Shown: positions 35,777 to 47,278, counted from the stretch's first letter. The stretch is 64,000 nt of DNA from an uncultured Pseudoteredinibacter sp. (GCF_947502065.1 NZ_CANMYE010000001.1:496001-560000); one strand, 5' to 3'. Notes: generated from the letters alone by a model not told the origin. Numbers and translations are program-made.

Positions 35777-36349
35777 TTAGCTGCAATCGCGGCTGACCAG
35801 CTTTTTCTGTCGTTCAACAGAGCGCTGTAAGTAATCCAAGGTTTGCTCTGGTGCGCCTTCCAGCTTACGCTGCTGATACTGCGCCTCGAGTTTGCTCATT
35901 CGAGTGCGACTGCTAGCGCAGCGGCGATGCTTTCGACTTAGCTCTTTTAAGCGAGCTTGATCGTCTTCACTCATCCGTTCATTTTCAATGGCTGTATTCG
36001 CTTGTTGGGCAGTGGCCGCACGGGGCACTTCCGCCTCTTCATCTTTAAGCTTTGGCTGCTCAGTTTCAGGGTTATCGCCGGGCTTTTTAGGCTCGATTTC
36101 ATTAGGGAGTGCGAGCAATACATCTTCAGAGGAGACGAGGCCTTCAGCCTTGGGCTTTTTATCGGCTTCCTTGATCAGTTTGGCTCCTGGCCTAGGTTTA
36201 TCGCTGTATTGAAATTTACCGGATTCATCCTGCCAGCGATAAATTTGTGCGTGGCTAGCCGTACTGGTGAATACAAATGCGGCGCTTGCCACCAGTGCAA
36301 GATGAAAAGAGAAGTTTGTGGCTTTAGGTTGATGTGTTGCTGGGGCCAT
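35777..36349 (-). CDS. DUF4124 domain secreted protein
   Basis: 190 residues with a signal peptide (about 1-34, ending SHA). The mature N-terminus IYRWQDESGKFQYSDKPRPGAKLI is the DUF4124 signature. A Glu/Pro/Lys-rich linker (about 75-115) follows, then a charged helix with LKELSRKHRRCASSRTRM and a final RDCS. Two Cys residues, near 145 and 189, could form a disulfide. Function unknown; such proteins are common in gammaproteobacterial envelopes. Confidence 0.75.
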   Translation of the reverse strand: MAPATHQPKATNFSFHLALVASAAFVFTSTASHAQIYRWQDESGKFQYSDKPRPGAKLIKEADKKPKAEGLVSSEDVLLALPNEIEPKKPGDNPETEQPKLKDEEAEVPRAATAQQANTAIENERMSEDDQARLKELSRKHRRCASSRTRMSKLEAQYQQRKLEGAPEQTLDYLQRSVERQKKLVSRDCS

Positions 36350-36589
36350 CCGAGAAAACCTGTCTAGCGTTTAGCGTGTAAAGCCGGACACACCACGCCG
36401 ACTGCTTAATTACATCTTAGCATTGTTAGAGGAGATGAGCCTGTTAACTTTGCCGCAATTTATTGGCTTGCTACTGCCGTTCAAACTATGGAATTGACCG
36501 CTCGCGGAGCTTGCAGGACTTTAGTTCAGAATTTATTGGGAAAGGAGAGTATTGAACTTAGAAGCTGTAGGCATTTGAGGCTGCCGAAC

Positions 36590-37276
36590 CTAGATATTGT
36601 TAAAAAGTCTCTGTATCTGTCGTTCGATGGTCAGCTCGGCCAGTTGCCAATTGGCTTCGCAATTCTCCACTACAAGTAAATACTCGAGCCACTGGATAAT
36701 TCCATGCAGGGAGTGTGCATCGGCTGCGGGCGAATCATTGCCGATCAGCTGTAAAAAAGCTTCTATTGCAGCTATGACATCATTTCGCAGGTTTTCATAA
36801 CGCGCTTCTAAGTCATTATTGTGGAGAGTTTCATTTAAAAAGGCATGTTCGAGGCGTCTAGCTTGGGTATCTTCAACTTGGCGCCGAACATGTTCCAATA
36901 CTAGCTTTGGGATTGAGCCGGCAAGCTCGGCTCTCATCTGCTGTCCGCTAGGGTCGCTGCTCAATGTGGCTTGGCTGCTTTGGTAAGTCGCTAGGGTTTG
37001 TTCCTGTAACCATGAATTACGCGCTTGGCTTTGCTCCACAAATAACGCGAAGGCATCATTAATGAGATCGTTGATGTCTTTAAAATAATAGGTAGTGGCA
37101 GACAGTGGGACGTCCGCTTCCTTGGCAATGGCTCTATGGCGCACAGCTCTGATGCCATCGTTCGCAATAAGACGCAAGGTGGCCTGCAAAATCTCATTGC
37201 GGCGGTGTCGGCTATTGGCTCTGAGGGGCTGTCGCCCCTTAAAGTTGCTTTCCTGATTCTTGTCTACATCAGCCAT
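36590..37276 (-). CDS. TetR/AcrR-family transcriptional regulator
   Basis: 228 residues. The N-terminal helix-turn-helix is clear (RRNEILQATLRLIANDGIRAVRHRAIAKEADVPLSATTYYFKD, about residues 25-68). The ligand domain is helical and unspecific. It is 56 bp after rnfE on the same strand, so it might be a distal member of the rnf transcript or have its own promoter. Target unknown. A Pro/Ser-light N-terminus rich in Lys/Arg precedes the domain. Confidence 0.87.
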   Translation of the reverse strand: MADVDKNQESNFKGRQPLRANSRHRRNEILQATLRLIANDGIRAVRHRAIAKEADVPLSATTYYFKDINDLINDAFALFVEQSQARNSWLQEQTLATYQSSQATLSSDPSGQQMRAELAGSIPKLVLEHVRRQVEDTQARRLEHAFLNETLHNNDLEARYENLRNDVIAAIEAFLQLIGNDSPAADAHSLHGIIQWLEYLLVVENCEANWQLAELTIERQIQRLFNNI

Positions 37277-37332
37277 GATGATTTGCTACCTCAGTTTAGG
37301 CCTATGGTTGGCTGAAAGGTGCTGTTTACAGT

Positions 37333-38055
37333 TTAGCTAATGTGGCCGGTTGTGCGAACACGTCGACTTCCGGCCACGACGGGTGCTTGCTTGGCCTTGG
37401 CTTTTTCTTGCTGGTGATGGTCTATCGCATTCTTTGCAGCGATCAAGAAGCCCGTCACGATAAAGGCTCCAGGTGGCAGCAGCGCTACTAATAAGCCGGG
37501 GTAATCATCACCCATTAGCTGCAACTCCCAATTGGCCGCCATGGGACCTAAGAGCAGATCCATACCGGCAAACAGCGTGCCGGCACCCAAAAGTTCTCTG
37601 ATACCGCCCAGTGCCAGTAAAACCAATAAAAAGCCTAAGCCCATCATGACGGCATCTACGGTTGAAGCCAGTACACCATTTTTACTGGCAAATGCATCAG
37701 CACGCCCAAGGATGGTGCAGTTGGTAACAATCAACGGGATAAAGATACCGAGAATTTGATACAGCTCGTAGGTGAATGCCTGCATCAACAATTCGGTTGC
37801 GGTGGTAAACGAAGCGATAATCATCACGAAGGCCGGTAGGCGAATCGCATCGCTAACCGCGTGGCGAATCAATGAAACGCTAATGTTGGACCCTAGCAGT
37901 ACCAACATAGTAGCAAGACCTAAACCCAGCGCATTAACCACCGAGCCAGTAACGGCCAGCAATGGGCAGAGCCCCAACAATTGCACCAAGGCGGGGTTGT
38001 TTTCCCACAAGCCTTTTTTGCTGATGTCGGCGTAATCAATGCTTTTATCAGTCAT
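37333..38055 (-). CDS. rnfE: Rnf electron transport complex subunit E
   Basis: 240 residues with six or so membrane helices and the family motif [29 protein letters not shown], homologous to RnfA. It ends with a basic, Ala/Lys-rich cytosolic tail. It is a Rnf (Rsx) membrane subunit that helps pass electrons between ferredoxin and NADH with ion movement. It overlaps rnfG by 8 bp and is last in the rnfABCDGE order. Confidence 0.95.
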   Translation of the reverse strand: MTDKSIDYADISKKGLWENNPALVQLLGLCPLLAVTGSVVNALGLGLATMLVLLGSNISVSLIRHAVSDAIRLPAFVMIIASFTTATELLMQAFTYELYQILGIFIPLIVTNCTILGRADAFASKNGVLASTVDAVMMGLGFLLVLLALGGIRELLGAGTLFAGMDLLLGPMAANWELQLMGDDYPGLLVALLPPGAFIVTGFLIAAKNAIDHHQQEKAKAKQAPVVAGSRRVRTTGHIS

Positions 38056-38704
38056 TGCTAGGCTCCTGTTGCGTTAAATGGCTTTGCTCTTTTAACAGCC
38101 AGCTATTAAAGGCTTCTACAGATTGTTTAACTTGTTTGACGACGGCCCTAGGGGTAATGGTCGCACCAGTAAATTGATCAAAATCACCACCGTCTTTTTT
38201 AACGGCCCATGCTGAACTATTCTCAGCCGTTAACGATCGGCCGGTAAAGCTCAAGATCCAATCGCTTTTTTTAGTTTCAACTTTATCACCTAGGCCGGGG
38301 GTTTCTTTGTGGGCCAATACCCTAACTCCACTGAGCATTCCTGATGGCGTAATACCGATCAACAGTTTTATATCGCCGCTGTAACCCTCAGGGGCAATGG
38401 CGGGAATTAAATAGGCGATCACTTTTCCAGAACGCTTGGCCAAATAAACGTTTTCATCGCCTTGCCAGTGCAGTGTTTTCTGCAGGCTTGCAGGAATATC
38501 TAAGCTGTCGGCTAGCAGGTCGTTGTCATGTTTTTCTGGCAAGCTGGCGATAATTTCTAATAGCGCTTGCTCTGCGGCTTTGCGTTCTGCGGCTGCAATA
38601 CGGTCTTTGGTCATTAAGTGGGTGCCAGCTAATACCGCTGCCGTCAGCAAGGCAAAGGCACCCAGCAAAATGGCATTTTTGCTAATTGAATCACCTAGTG
38701 TCAT
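38048..38704 (-). CDS. rnfG: Rnf complex subunit G (covalent FMN)
   Basis: 218 residues. One N-terminal membrane anchor, then a periplasmic domain with [28 protein letters not shown] and [14 protein letters not shown], where the Thr of the [ST]GAT motif receives FMN through ApbE. A short charged tail follows. It overlaps rnfD by 4 bp and rnfE by 8 bp. Confidence 0.95.
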   Translation of the reverse strand: MTLGDSISKNAILLGAFALLTAAVLAGTHLMTKDRIAAAERKAAEQALLEIIASLPEKHDNDLLADSLDIPASLQKTLHWQGDENVYLAKRSGKVIAYLIPAIAPEGYSGDIKLLIGITPSGMLSGVRVLAHKETPGLGDKVETKKSDWILSFTGRSLTAENSSAWAVKKDGGDFDQFTGATITPRAVVKQVKQSVEAFNSWLLKEQSHLTQQEPSND

Positions 38705-39753
38705 GGCTCTTGTTTCTCCGTGGCCTTACGTGGCTTGGCGTGGCCGTAGCTGCGCGGCACGGTATAGTAGTCGATAAAAGGCGCTGCAAAGTTCATTAGT
38801 AGAACCGCAAAGGCCACCGCATCAGGGTAGTTACCCAATACTCGAATTAAGTAGACTAGAGCGCCTACGGCCGCACCAAAAATAAGCCGGCCTTTATTGG
38901 AGACCGCTGAGCTAACTGGGTCGGTAATAATAAAAAAGGCACCTAACATGGTAGCGCCGCTAAACAGATGCAAGCTTAGGGAGCCACCTGACTGGGAGCT
39001 GCCTGAATCATAGCCCAGAAGGGCGAACAGGCTTAGGCTCGCCAGCATGGCCACAGGTGCATGCCAGGTGAACACTTTTTTATAGAGCAAATACAAGCCG
39101 CCCATTAAAAAGCCCAGGTTGACCCATTCCCAGCCAGCGCCGGCCAGTGAGCCACTGCGTATCAAATCACTGTCAGCGTAAACTTGGCTAATGAGTTGGC
39201 TATTGTTTTGTTTGACGATATCTAATGCCGTCGCAGAGGTGTAAGCGTCTAGACCCTGGCCAGTAAATACCTGGCTTAAACTGGCACTGATAGAGGGTAG
39301 GGACTCGAGCAGCGGGGCAGGGCTTGGCCATTGGCTCATTTGCAAAGGGAATGAGATCAGCACAACAACATAGCCAACCATGGCTGGGTTAAAGGGGTTA
39401 TAACCCATGCCGCCATAGAGTTGTTTGGCGATAACAATGGCGCTAACGCTGGCTACCAGCACTACCCACCAAGGGCAATACGGCGGTAGCGCCAGACCCA
39501 AAAGTACAGCGGTAACGGCCGCGCTGTAATCACGCAAATAAAATCCTAACGGGCGTTTGCGTAAGCGTAAGACTAGTGCTTCACCTGCCAAACAAAAAAC
39601 TAAGGCAAGCAAAATATTGATAATGCTGCCCGGACCAAAAAACACCGTTAAAGCCAATAGCCCGGGAAGGGTGGCCAGCAACACGGTCTGCATAACATTA
39701 GCGGTGTTATTGGCCGCGTGGGCATGTGGCGAACTGGCGCGCAAAAATGACAT
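38701..39753 (-). CDS. rnfD: Rnf complex subunit D
   Basis: 350 residues with about nine membrane segments. It contains SSPHAHAANNTANVMQTVLLATLPG at the start, the conserved GGMGYNPFNPAMVGYVVVLISFP, and the SGATMLGAFFIITDPVSSAVS block carrying the covalent FMN Thr. It overlaps rnfC by 1 bp and rnfG by 4 bp. Confidence 0.95.
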   Translation of the reverse strand: MSFLRASSPHAHAANNTANVMQTVLLATLPGLLALTVFFGPGSIINILLALVFCLAGEALVLRLRKRPLGFYLRDYSAAVTAVLLGLALPPYCPWWVVLVASVSAIVIAKQLYGGMGYNPFNPAMVGYVVVLISFPLQMSQWPSPAPLLESLPSISASLSQVFTGQGLDAYTSATALDIVKQNNSQLISQVYADSDLIRSGSLAGAGWEWVNLGFLMGGLYLLYKKVFTWHAPVAMLASLSLFALLGYDSGSSQSGGSLSLHLFSGATMLGAFFIITDPVSSAVSNKGRLIFGAAVGALVYLIRVLGNYPDAVAFAVLLMNFAAPFIDYYTVPRSYGHAKPRKATEKQEP

Positions 39754-42389
39754 TATTCGGACTCCAATTCTTTAAGCTTGGCTTGTAGCTTTTCTAGCCC
39801 AAGGCGGAAGGCATCCACATTGTCGTTGCCTTCTTCAATGGCCTTATCTAGGCGTTGCTGTGCTTTTTGAATGCGCTGCTGCAGCGATTCGATTTGTGCT
39901 GCATGTTTTTCACTGTCGCTCATTTGAGCTTGAGCAGCCGCTTTAGCTTTGGCTTTTTCAATTGCCGCGCTGGCCGCATCAAGCGGTACGCCAGAGCTCT
40001 CGTTTGTACTTTCGGCAGGCTTTGCAGGCTCTTGCTGGGCCTTAAACTCAGCAATCTCCTGCTCGACGGTTTTGATTTTCTCTTGCAGCTTTTCGACAGC
40101 TGCCTGCATAGCGGGGCGTTTGTCTTCGTCTGCCGTGGCCGCTTTTTCTTCGGCCTTGGCTAATCTTGTTTGCAAAGCTTGCAGGCTATTTTGCAGTTTT
40201 TCAGCTGGAGACATATTGAGTCTCTGCATAGCTTTTGCTTTTGCCCGCTCAATAGGGTCTTCAATACTGTCAGGATCTATTGGGCTTTCAGCTGTGGCGG
40301 TGTTTTCTTTAAGCGGAGCCTGGGCTTTTAACTCATCAATTTCTTTTTCGAGTGCGGCTTTCTTCTGCTTCAGCTTTTCGACAGCGGCTTCCATAGCCGC
40401 GCGTTTGTCGTCATCGGCTTCGCCGGCTTTCTCTTGTGCTTTTTTAAGCCTGTCATTTAGACTGCTCAAGTTGTTTTCAGCTTTTTCAAGTGGCGACATG
40501 CTGAGGCGCTGTTGAGCTTTGGCCTTGGCTCTTTCTATCGGATCGTCACTGTCAATATTGAGTGGCGCAGTTGGCTTTGCCGAAGCCGGGTTTGTGGTGG
40601 CTGGGTTTGATGTCGCTGGATTTTCGCCAGCAGACTGCTGTTTGAAATCGTGCAGCTTGCTTTCTGCATCTTGCAGTCTTAGTTGCGCCTGTTTAAAGCG
40701 AGATTCCAGTTTGGCTTTTTGATCTCCCTCAGCCTGCTGCCATTTTTCTTCGGCGCTGTTTAGTCGATTGCGTGCATTGTTAACGGCGCGCTCTAACTTA
40801 GCCAGCTGCTCGGCTGGGTCAGACTGCTGCGCTTGCACTCTCGCCATGGCTGCTGCCACTGGGTCTGCAGCGGGGGCTGTTTTGGCAGTACCTGCATTAG
40901 CGGCGGCCTTAGCCTTAGCCGCTTCGGCGGCTTTTTTACGAGCCAGACGCTTCGCTTCTTTTTCAGCTTCGGCACGTTCAATGCGTTTTTGGCGAAACTC
41001 AAAGCGTTGACGAGAACGATCAGATTTCTCTTTTTCAATCTCAGCCTGTCGGATTTCACCTTTTGAAGCACGGTAGTACTGCACCAATGGAATGCTACTG
41101 GGGCAAACAAAAGAGCAGGCGCCACATTCAATGCAATCCATTAAATTATGGGCCAGTAGACGGTCGTGCTCTTTAGCTTGGGCATACCAATAGAGTTGCT
41201 GTGGTAGCAAACCCGCGGGACATGCTTGTGCGCAATGGCCGCAGCGAATACAGGCTTGTGCTGGTGCTGGATCAGGCATTTCTTGGTGGCTGGGTACTAA
41301 TAAACAGTTACTGGTTTTCACTATGGGGGCGCGGCTATCGGGCAGGCTAAAGCCCATCATGGGGCCACCCGCGATAAGGCGAGCACAGGATTTTTCTTGG
41401 AAACCAAATTGCTCCAGTACAAATTGGCTAGGGCTGCCTAGTTTTACAATCGCATTGCCTTGCTCTTTAAGGCTTTCGCCCACCACGGTGGTGATTCTTT
41501 CGATCAATGGCTTGCCGTGCTTGATGGCTTCCCATATCGCAACGGTGGTACCAACGTTCTGAACCACAATACCGATATGTGCGGGTAGGCCACCACTGGG
41601 AACTTCTTTGCCAGTTAAAATTTGAATTAGCTGCTTCTCACCACCAGAAGGGTACTTGGTAGGGAAGCTGACCACTTGAACACGATCAATGCCGGGCAGA
41701 TCTTCCGCCGCGAGTTTGAGCAGTGATTGCTCGAGTGCAGCAATGGCCTTTGGCTTATTGTCTTCAACGCCGATTAAAATTCTATCGGGGCTGTTTAAAA
41801 TATGTGCCAACAGGGTGCAGCCACGAATAATATCTTCGCTACGCTCTTGCATCAGTACATCGTCAGCCGTGATATAGGGCTCACACTCTGTACCATTGAT
41901 AATCAAGGTGTCGATATTGCTATTGGGTGGTGGATTTAATTTAACGGCGCTTGGAAAACCTGCGCCTCCCATGCCAGCAATCCCCGCATGGCGAATTTTT
42001 TCAATTAAGGCTTCGTGATCAAGCCCAAAAGGATTTTCACAGCCTTCAAAATCGATGCTTTCATCTTTGCCATCAGCCGCCACAACAATGCAGTCGCCCC
42101 ACAATCCCGAGGCGTGAGGGATAGGTCTGGCTTCAATGGCGCTGACAGTACCTGAGGTGCTGGCATGGATGGCAGCACTGAATGGGCCATTTGGCTCGGC
42201 GATCATTTGGCCTGCTAAAACGCGATCGCCAATTTCCACCACGGCTTTGGCAGGCGCGCCGATATGCTGCGCTAAAGGAAAAACCAACTCCCTAGGAATA
42301 GCTAAACGCCGCAATGGTGATTGCAGTGATTGTTGCTTATTTTCTGGTGGGTGAACGCCGCCGCGTAAAGGGTAAATCAACTGACTCAT
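39753..42389 (-). CDS. rnfC: Rnf complex subunit C with long repetitive C-terminal extension
   Basis: 878 residues, far longer than the minimal ~450-residue subunit. The N-terminal 370 residues are the NADH/FMN-binding part ([29 protein letters not shown]). Two 4Fe-4S motifs follow: [12 protein letters not shown] near 381 and [12 protein letters not shown] near 420. From about 460 the chain is Ala/Lys/Glu-rich, coiled-coil-like, and includes four imperfect repeats of about 95-100 residues starting near 511, 615, 713 and 806 with the core [19 protein letters not shown]. The extension is on the cytosolic face. It overlaps rnfB by 4 bp and rnfD by 1 bp. Confidence 0.96.
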   Translation of the reverse strand: MSQLIYPLRGGVHPPENKQQSLQSPLRRLAIPRELVFPLAQHIGAPAKAVVEIGDRVLAGQMIAEPNGPFSAAIHASTSGTVSAIEARPIPHASGLWGDCIVVAADGKDESIDFEGCENPFGLDHEALIEKIRHAGIAGMGGAGFPSAVKLNPPPNSNIDTLIINGTECEPYITADDVLMQERSEDIIRGCTLLAHILNSPDRILIGVEDNKPKAIAALEQSLLKLAAEDLPGIDRVQVVSFPTKYPSGGEKQLIQILTGKEVPSGGLPAHIGIVVQNVGTTVAIWEAIKHGKPLIERITTVVGESLKEQGNAIVKLGSPSQFVLEQFGFQEKSCARLIAGGPMMGFSLPDSRAPIVKTSNCLLVPSHQEMPDPAPAQACIRCGHCAQACPAGLLPQQLYWYAQAKEHDRLLAHNLMDCIECGACSFVCPSSIPLVQYYRASKGEIRQAEIEKEKSDRSRQRFEFRQKRIERAEAEKEAKRLARKKAAEAAKAKAAANAGTAKTAPAADPVAAAMARVQAQQSDPAEQLAKLERAVNNARNRLNSAEEKWQQAEGDQKAKLESRFKQAQLRLQDAESKLHDFKQQSAGENPATSNPATTNPASAKPTAPLNIDSDDPIERAKAKAQQRLSMSPLEKAENNLSSLNDRLKKAQEKAGEADDDKRAAMEAAVEKLKQKKAALEKEIDELKAQAPLKENTATAESPIDPDSIEDPIERAKAKAMQRLNMSPAEKLQNSLQALQTRLAKAEEKAATADEDKRPAMQAAVEKLQEKIKTVEQEIAEFKAQQEPAKPAESTNESSGVPLDAASAAIEKAKAKAAAQAQMSDSEKHAAQIESLQQRIQKAQQRLDKAIEEGNDNVDAFRLGLEKLQAKLKELESE

Positions 42390-43021
42390 GCGGCCGTATC
42401 CTCTTGCTTGGTTTCTTGAGGCGTTTGGCGGTCACTGGCAATGATGTCGGAGTTTACTGCGGCGAGCGGTGAGGGTAATTGCCACTTCCAGTTTTGCATG
42501 GTTACTTCAACTTCACGCATTTCAATACAATCAACGGGGCAGGGTTCTACACAGAGATCACAGCCAGTGCACTCATCGGCAATGACGGTATGCATTTGTT
42601 TTGCGGCGCCCAAAATGGCATCCATTGGGCAGGCCTGAATACATTTAGTACAGCCAATACACTCGTCTTCACGAATGTAGGCGACTGTAGGCAATTCTGA
42701 TTCCGTGCCATGCTCGGCATCGAGCTCAGGGGCATCGACGCCCAATAGGTCGGCGATTGAATTAATTGTATCTTGTCCACCTGGCGGGCATTTATTAATT
42801 TCTTCGCCGTTGGCAATGCCTTCGGCATAAGGGCGACAGCCAGGGTGGCCACACTGGCCGCACTGCGTTTGTGGCAATAGATTATCGATTTGATCAACGA
42901 TCGGATTGCCTTCGATTTTATAGCGCACAGCGGCAAAACCAAGGATGGCGCCGAACACTAATGCTAGGCCACCGAGAACCAGAAGCGCGAGTACAAGCGG
43001 ATGTAAGCTAGAGATATCCAT
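42386..43021 (-). CDS. rnfB: Rnf complex subunit B (Fe-S)
   Basis: 211 residues. An N-terminal membrane helix is followed by the four-Cys [29 protein letters not shown] motif and two ferredoxin-like clusters, [12 protein letters not shown] near 125 and [12 protein letters not shown] near 155. It is the electron-entry subunit on the cytosolic face. It lies 12 bp after rnfA and overlaps rnfC by 4 bp. Confidence 0.96.
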   Translation of the reverse strand: MDISSLHPLVLALLVLGGLALVFGAILGFAAVRYKIEGNPIVDQIDNLLPQTQCGQCGHPGCRPYAEGIANGEEINKCPPGGQDTINSIADLLGVDAPELDAEHGTESELPTVAYIREDECIGCTKCIQACPMDAILGAAKQMHTVIADECTGCDLCVEPCPVDCIEMREVEVTMQNWKWQLPSPLAAVNSDIIASDRQTPQETKQEDTAA

Positions 43022-43033
43022 GATGCTCCCGGT

Positions 43034-43609
43034 TTACACCAGGCCTCCAAAGCCCATAAAGGCAAGTGACATCAAGCCAGCGGTTATCATTGCAATGGCA
43101 GGGCCTTGAAATGCTAAGGGTACATCGGCAACCGCTAAGCGCTCACGCATGGCGGCAAACAGCACCAGCACCAAAGAGAAACCTAAGGCTGCGCCAAAAC
43201 CATAAACTGTAGACTCAAAAAAGTTATGGGCTTTGTTGGTGTTTTGCAGTGCCACACCCAATACGGCGCAGTTGGTGGTGATTAGCGGTAAGAAGATCCC
43301 TAAAACTCGATAGAGCAGAGGGCTGGTTTTTTCGATGAACATTTTGGCGAACTGAACAACAACAGCGATCACCAAAATAAAAGCAATGGTACGTAAATAT
43401 TCTAAGCCAAAGGGTTGCAGTAGATAGCTATTGACTAAGTAACTGCAAATACTGGCTAAGGTCAGCACGAAGGTGGTTGCGCCGCCCATGCCAATGGCGG
43501 TTTCCAGTTTATTGGAAACCCCCATAAACGGGCACAATCCAAGAAATTGCACCAGCACAAAGTTATTCACCAGAATGGTGCTGATTAAGATAATGGCAAA
43601 ATCGGCCAT
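43034..43609 (-). CDS. rnfA: Rnf complex subunit A
   Basis: 191 residues with about six membrane helices, the RnfA signature [20 protein letters not shown], and [12 protein letters not shown] with the conserved Cys thought to bind a membrane-embedded iron-sulfur cluster. It is first of the rnfABCDGE operon; the promoter must lie in the 113 bp between it and the metG end or within metG. Confidence 0.95.
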   Translation of the reverse strand: MADFAIILISTILVNNFVLVQFLGLCPFMGVSNKLETAIGMGGATTFVLTLASICSYLVNSYLLQPFGLEYLRTIAFILVIAVVVQFAKMFIEKTSPLLYRVLGIFLPLITTNCAVLGVALQNTNKAHNFFESTVYGFGAALGFSLVLVLFAAMRERLAVADVPLAFQGPAIAMITAGLMSLAFMGFGGLV

Positions 43610-43660
43610 TGTTGCTCCATTGCTATTGTCGGCTTTAAATCAATCGGGCTCATGGGCCCA

Positions 43661-43701
43661 TAAAAAATTGGCAAGCTTAGCTCTAAGGCTAATAGCTTGC
43701 C
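43661..43701 (-). terminator. Terminator of metG
   Basis: GGCAAGCT (43670-43677) and AGCTTGCC (43694-43701) pair over 8 bp with a 16-nt loop. On the minus strand the stem is followed by AATTTTTTA. It lies about 20 bp past the metG stop, in front of rnfA. Confidence 0.7.
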
Positions 43702-43722
43702 TTGTGTTATATCAGCTTTTAC

Positions 43723-45750
43723 TTACATAACCCTTTGGCCAGGCTGGGCGCCGCTGTGTGGCTCGAGCAGATAAATTTCTTTATCGCCTGGGCCAGCCGC
43801 TAGAACCATGCCTTCGGAAAGACCAAACTTCATCTTTCTCGGTGCGAGGTTAGCAACCATAACGGTCAGTTTCCCTTCCAGGTCTTCAGGTGCATAGGCA
43901 CTTTTAATACCCGAGAACACTTGTCGAGTTTCGCCGCCTAGATCTAAAGTCAGCTTTAATAGCTTCTTGGCACCATCGACATGCTCAGCTTGTTTGATAA
44001 GTGCTACACGCAAATCGACCTTGGCGAAATCATCGAAATTAATTTCGTCGGCAATCGGCTCGTCCGCAAGTGGACCAGTGGCGGCTGGCTTTGCCACCTG
44101 CATCGCTTCGGCGGCCGCTTGTTTGCTGTCTTCAACCATGGCAGCAACCTTATCGGGTTCAATACGAGTCATCAGTGGCTTAAACTTATTGATGGCACCA
44201 GCACGGTAGGCCAATGGCTCTTGCCAATTTAAGGTTTCATCCAAGAATAGCTCGGCTTTTTCAGCGGTAGCTGGCAGCACTGGCTTTAAGAAACGCATCA
44301 GGGCGCGGAACATATTTACCCCTAGGCTGCAGATGTCTAAAACCTTTTGCTCATTACCTTCTTGTTTTGCCAGGCTCCAAGGCGCTTGTGCTTGGATATA
44401 CTCATTGGCCGCATCCGCCAAGGTCATAATCTCGCGCATGGCCTTGCTGTATTCGCGTTGCTCATAGAGCTCAGCAATAAGATTTTCAGCGTTTAAAAAC
44501 TGCTGCCAAAGCTCGGGATTTTCAATGTTGGCGGACATCTCTCCACCGGCTTTTTTCACAAACGATGCTGTGCGGCTAGCGATATTAACAACCTTGTTAA
44601 CTAGGTCAGTATTCACACGCTGAACAAAGTCTTCTAGATTTAAATCTAGATCGTCAACACTGGCGGTTAGTTTGGCGGCAAAATAATAGCGCAGGTATTC
44701 AGGGTCTAAGTGATTCAAATATGCCGCAGCATTAATAAAAGTGCCACGCGACTTAGACATCTTCTTGCCATCAACGGTTAGAAAACCGTGTACATTAACG
44801 CCGCTTGGTTTACGGAAACCCGCAGAGTGCAGCATCGATGGCCAAAACAATGCGTGGAAGTTGACGATGTCCTTGCCGATAAAGTGGTAAAGCTCGGTTT
44901 CGCTGTCAGGCTTCCAGTATTCATCCCAGTCTAAGCCTTCGCGATCGCAAAGCGTCTTAAAACTGGCCATATAGCCAATCGGGGCATCCAGCCAAACGTA
45001 GAAGTATTTACCTTTTTGGCCAGGAATTTCGAAACCAAAATAAGGTGCATCGCGGGAAATATCCCACTCTTGTAATCCTGCATCTAGCCACTCGGCAAGT
45101 TTGTTGGCGACTTCATTTTGCAAGGTGCCACTGCGGGTCCACTCTTTTAGAAAATCGCTAAACTCAGGCAGCTTAAAAAAGAAATGCTCTGAATCTTTGG
45201 CAATCGGTGTTGCGCCAGAGATGGCTGACTTAGGGTTAATTAACTCTGTTGGTGAGTAAGTCGCTGAGCATACTTCGCAGTTATCACCGTATTGATCTTC
45301 AGCTTTACATTTAGGGCAAGTGCCCTTGATGTAGCGATCGGCCAAAAACAATTCTTTTTCTGGATCGTAAGCCTGGGTAATAGTACGGCTGGCGATATGA
45401 CCATTTTCCTGCAAACGCTGGTAGATCATTTCTGAATACTGGCGGTTTTCTTCACTATGGGTAGAGCCATAGTTATCAAAACCAATATGGAAACCGGCAA
45501 AATCTTTTTCGTGATCGGCCTTTACGTTAGCAATTTGCTCTTCGGCAGTAATACCTAGCTGCTCGGCTTTTAACATGATGGCCGTGCCGTGGGCGTCATC
45601 GGCACAGACATAGTGGCAGTCGTGACCACGCAGCTTTTGGAAGCGCACCCAGATGTCGGTTTGGATGTATTCGACTAAATGGCCAAGATGAATTGGGCCG
45701 TTGGCGTAGGGAAGTGCGCTGGTGACCAAAATTTTTCGGCGCTGACTCAT
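43723..45750 (-). CDS. metG: Methionyl-tRNA synthetase
   Basis: 675 residues from the ATG at 45750, where the family begins [18 protein letters not shown]; an upstream in-frame TTG-like extension of 28 residues is atypical. PIHLGH is the HIGH motif and KKMSKS the catalytic loop. CPKC and CEVC supply the zinc knuckle. An anticodon-binding helical domain is followed by a C-terminal tRNA-binding OB-fold (from about 565, [24 protein letters not shown]) that supports dimerisation. It charges tRNA-Met in the cytoplasm. It is divergent from mrp, with a consensus extended -10 element at 45930-45938. Confidence 0.97.
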   Translation of the reverse strand: MSQRRKILVTSALPYANGPIHLGHLVEYIQTDIWVRFQKLRGHDCHYVCADDAHGTAIMLKAEQLGITAEEQIANVKADHEKDFAGFHIGFDNYGSTHSEENRQYSEMIYQRLQENGHIASRTITQAYDPEKELFLADRYIKGTCPKCKAEDQYGDNCEVCSATYSPTELINPKSAISGATPIAKDSEHFFFKLPEFSDFLKEWTRSGTLQNEVANKLAEWLDAGLQEWDISRDAPYFGFEIPGQKGKYFYVWLDAPIGYMASFKTLCDREGLDWDEYWKPDSETELYHFIGKDIVNFHALFWPSMLHSAGFRKPSGVNVHGFLTVDGKKMSKSRGTFINAAAYLNHLDPEYLRYYFAAKLTASVDDLDLNLEDFVQRVNTDLVNKVVNIASRTASFVKKAGGEMSANIENPELWQQFLNAENLIAELYEQREYSKAMREIMTLADAANEYIQAQAPWSLAKQEGNEQKVLDICSLGVNMFRALMRFLKPVLPATAEKAELFLDETLNWQEPLAYRAGAINKFKPLMTRIEPDKVAAMVEDSKQAAAEAMQVAKPAATGPLADEPIADEINFDDFAKVDLRVALIKQAEHVDGAKKLLKLTLDLGGETRQVFSGIKSAYAPEDLEGKLTVMVANLAPRKMKFGLSEGMVLAAGPGDKEIYLLEPHSGAQPGQRVM

Positions 45751-46174
45751 TGATGGAAACTCGCTCTCTAAAATGCCCCTGAGGGGCTGTTCAATCTCAT
45801 TAATTCGGTGGCATGTGCCAAATGCTGTGCCCAATTTGCTTTGTTCTAAGCTTCACTCATCTGTCCAGAAATAGTGGATCAAATGCAATATGTCTTAATT
45901 AGCTAGCCATCAGGCGGCAAAACCCGCGGATTATAGCATTGAAAACTATCGCTAAATACTCTTAAAACCCTTTTATTTAGGCATAAGCTTAGTCTTTGGC
46001 TTGGGTTGTCTAGAGCAGCTTGGAAAGCCATTACTGGCTTTGTGTTGATTGAAATATGCACTTTTTAAATGGTTGTAGCAGCGCAGCTTAGAGCTAAAAA
46101 TTGCCTTTAGGGCGTTGTCATTTGGATAAAGCGTCCCCATTATATTGGCAGTTAATGTATTCAAGAGAGTCACT
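45751..46174. promoter_or_regulatory. Divergent metG/mrp intergenic region
   Basis: 424 bp without a supportable gene. It holds the metG leader and extended -10 promoter, and on the plus strand a candidate mrp promoter TTGTCA (46115-46120), 17-bp spacer, CATTAT (46138-46143). I saw no T-box-like or other riboswitch structure in the metG leader. Confidence 0.4.
45930..45938 (-). promoter_or_regulatory. Extended -10 promoter of metG
   Basis: The minus strand reads TGC-TATAAT, a consensus -10 with the TGn extension; the -35 region is weak. It would give a leader of about 170 nt before the metG ATG. Confidence 0.5.
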
Positions 46175-47278
46175 ATGAGCCAAGACATCCAGCCTTTGTG
46201 CGACGAGCTATTAAGCCGTGTATTAGACCCTTTACTGCATCGAGAGCTCAATCGCTTAGATTGCCTAAAGCAGGCCGTTGTTGAAGGGGAGGCCTTGCAG
46301 CTTAAACTTGAGTTTCCATACCCTATAGATACTTATCGTTGGTCTGTTGAGCAGCAATTACAGCAGGCATTTATGCAATTAACTCAAGAGCAGTCTTGGC
46401 CGCTCAAAAGTCTTGAGGTCAACATAAGCTGGAAAGCCCCTCGTAGCATGCCGGCTGACATCCCAGGCCTAGAAAATATCGCGAATGTGATTGCGGTAGC
46501 TTCTGGTAAGGGAGGGGTGGGCAAATCCAGCACCACAGTAAATTTGGCTTTAGCCCTGGCAGCATCAGGCGCAAAGGTGGGCATTTTGGATGCGGATATT
46601 TACGGTCCTAGCCAAAGCCATATGTTGGGCTTAGATGGACAGCGCCCAAGAGTAAAGGGGGAGAAACAAATGTACCCTCTAGAAGCCTATGGTTTAGCAG
46701 TGATATCGATGGCCAACCTGGTCACCGATAAAACGCCTATGGTTTGGCGAGGCCCTATGGCGGCCGGAGCCCTGCAGCAACTGCTTTTACAAACGGCCTG
46801 GCCGCAATTGGATTATCTATTGATCGATATGCCCCCTGGCACGGGCGATATCCAGCTAACCCTATCTCAGAAGGTGCCTCTAAGTGGTGCTCTTATCGTG
46901 ACCACCCCCCAAGATATTGCCTTGATAGACGCTTTGAAGGGCATTGAAATGTTCAATAAGGTTAATGTGCCTATCTTGGGGGTGTTGGAGAATATGAGCC
47001 ATCATATTTGCAGTCAGTGTGGCCACCAAGAGGCGATTTTTGGCGAAGGTGGCGGCGAGCGGATTGCTCAACAATACGGAATAGAAGTCTTAGCACAGTT
47101 ACCTATCGACAAACAGTTGCGTGAGGATTTAGATGGCGGTATGCCGACTGTGGTGAAGTCACCGAGCTCTGCGTTAGCGATGGCTTATGTTGAGGCGGCC
47201 AGTAAATTGGCTGCTCAGCTATTTTTGCAATCAGAGTCCGGGCAGGCCGGGCCTGAGTTGGTGTTTAGTAACGACTAG
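46175..47278 (+). CDS. apbC: Mrp/ApbC-family iron-sulfur carrier ATPase
   Basis: 367 residues from ATG 46175; an upstream in-frame start adds ten residues. The N-terminal 90 residues form a MIP18/DUF59-like domain. The P-loop ATPase carries the deviant Walker A GKGGVGKSSTTVNLA and the partner Lys, then DADIYGPSQ and DMPPGTGDIQLT. CSQCG near residue 275 is the cluster-binding CxxC. The protein is thought to assemble or carry Fe-S clusters in the cytoplasm. It is divergent from metG, a common gammaproteobacterial arrangement. Confidence 0.95.
   Translation: MSQDIQPLCDELLSRVLDPLLHRELNRLDCLKQAVVEGEALQLKLEFPYPIDTYRWSVEQQLQQAFMQLTQEQSWPLKSLEVNISWKAPRSMPADIPGLENIANVIAVASGKGGVGKSSTTVNLALALAASGAKVGILDADIYGPSQSHMLGLDGQRPRVKGEKQMYPLEAYGLAVISMANLVTDKTPMVWRGPMAAGALQQLLLQTAWPQLDYLLIDMPPGTGDIQLTLSQKVPLSGALIVTTPQDIALIDALKGIEMFNKVNVPILGVLENMSHHICSQCGHQEAIFGEGGGERIAQQYGIEVLAQLPIDKQLREDLDGGMPTVVKSPSSALAMAYVEAASKLAAQLFLQSESGQAGPELVFSND

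Noticed and set aside
39855..41066. Several open frames opposite rnfC
   Set aside because: They mirror the Ala/Lys/Glu-rich repeats of rnfC on the other strand; low-complexity composition keeps stops rare there. No SD, no family.
45973..46251. Leftward 92-residue frame in the metG/mrp gap
   Set aside because: Overlaps the apbC start and the mrp promoter candidate; no SD and no family.
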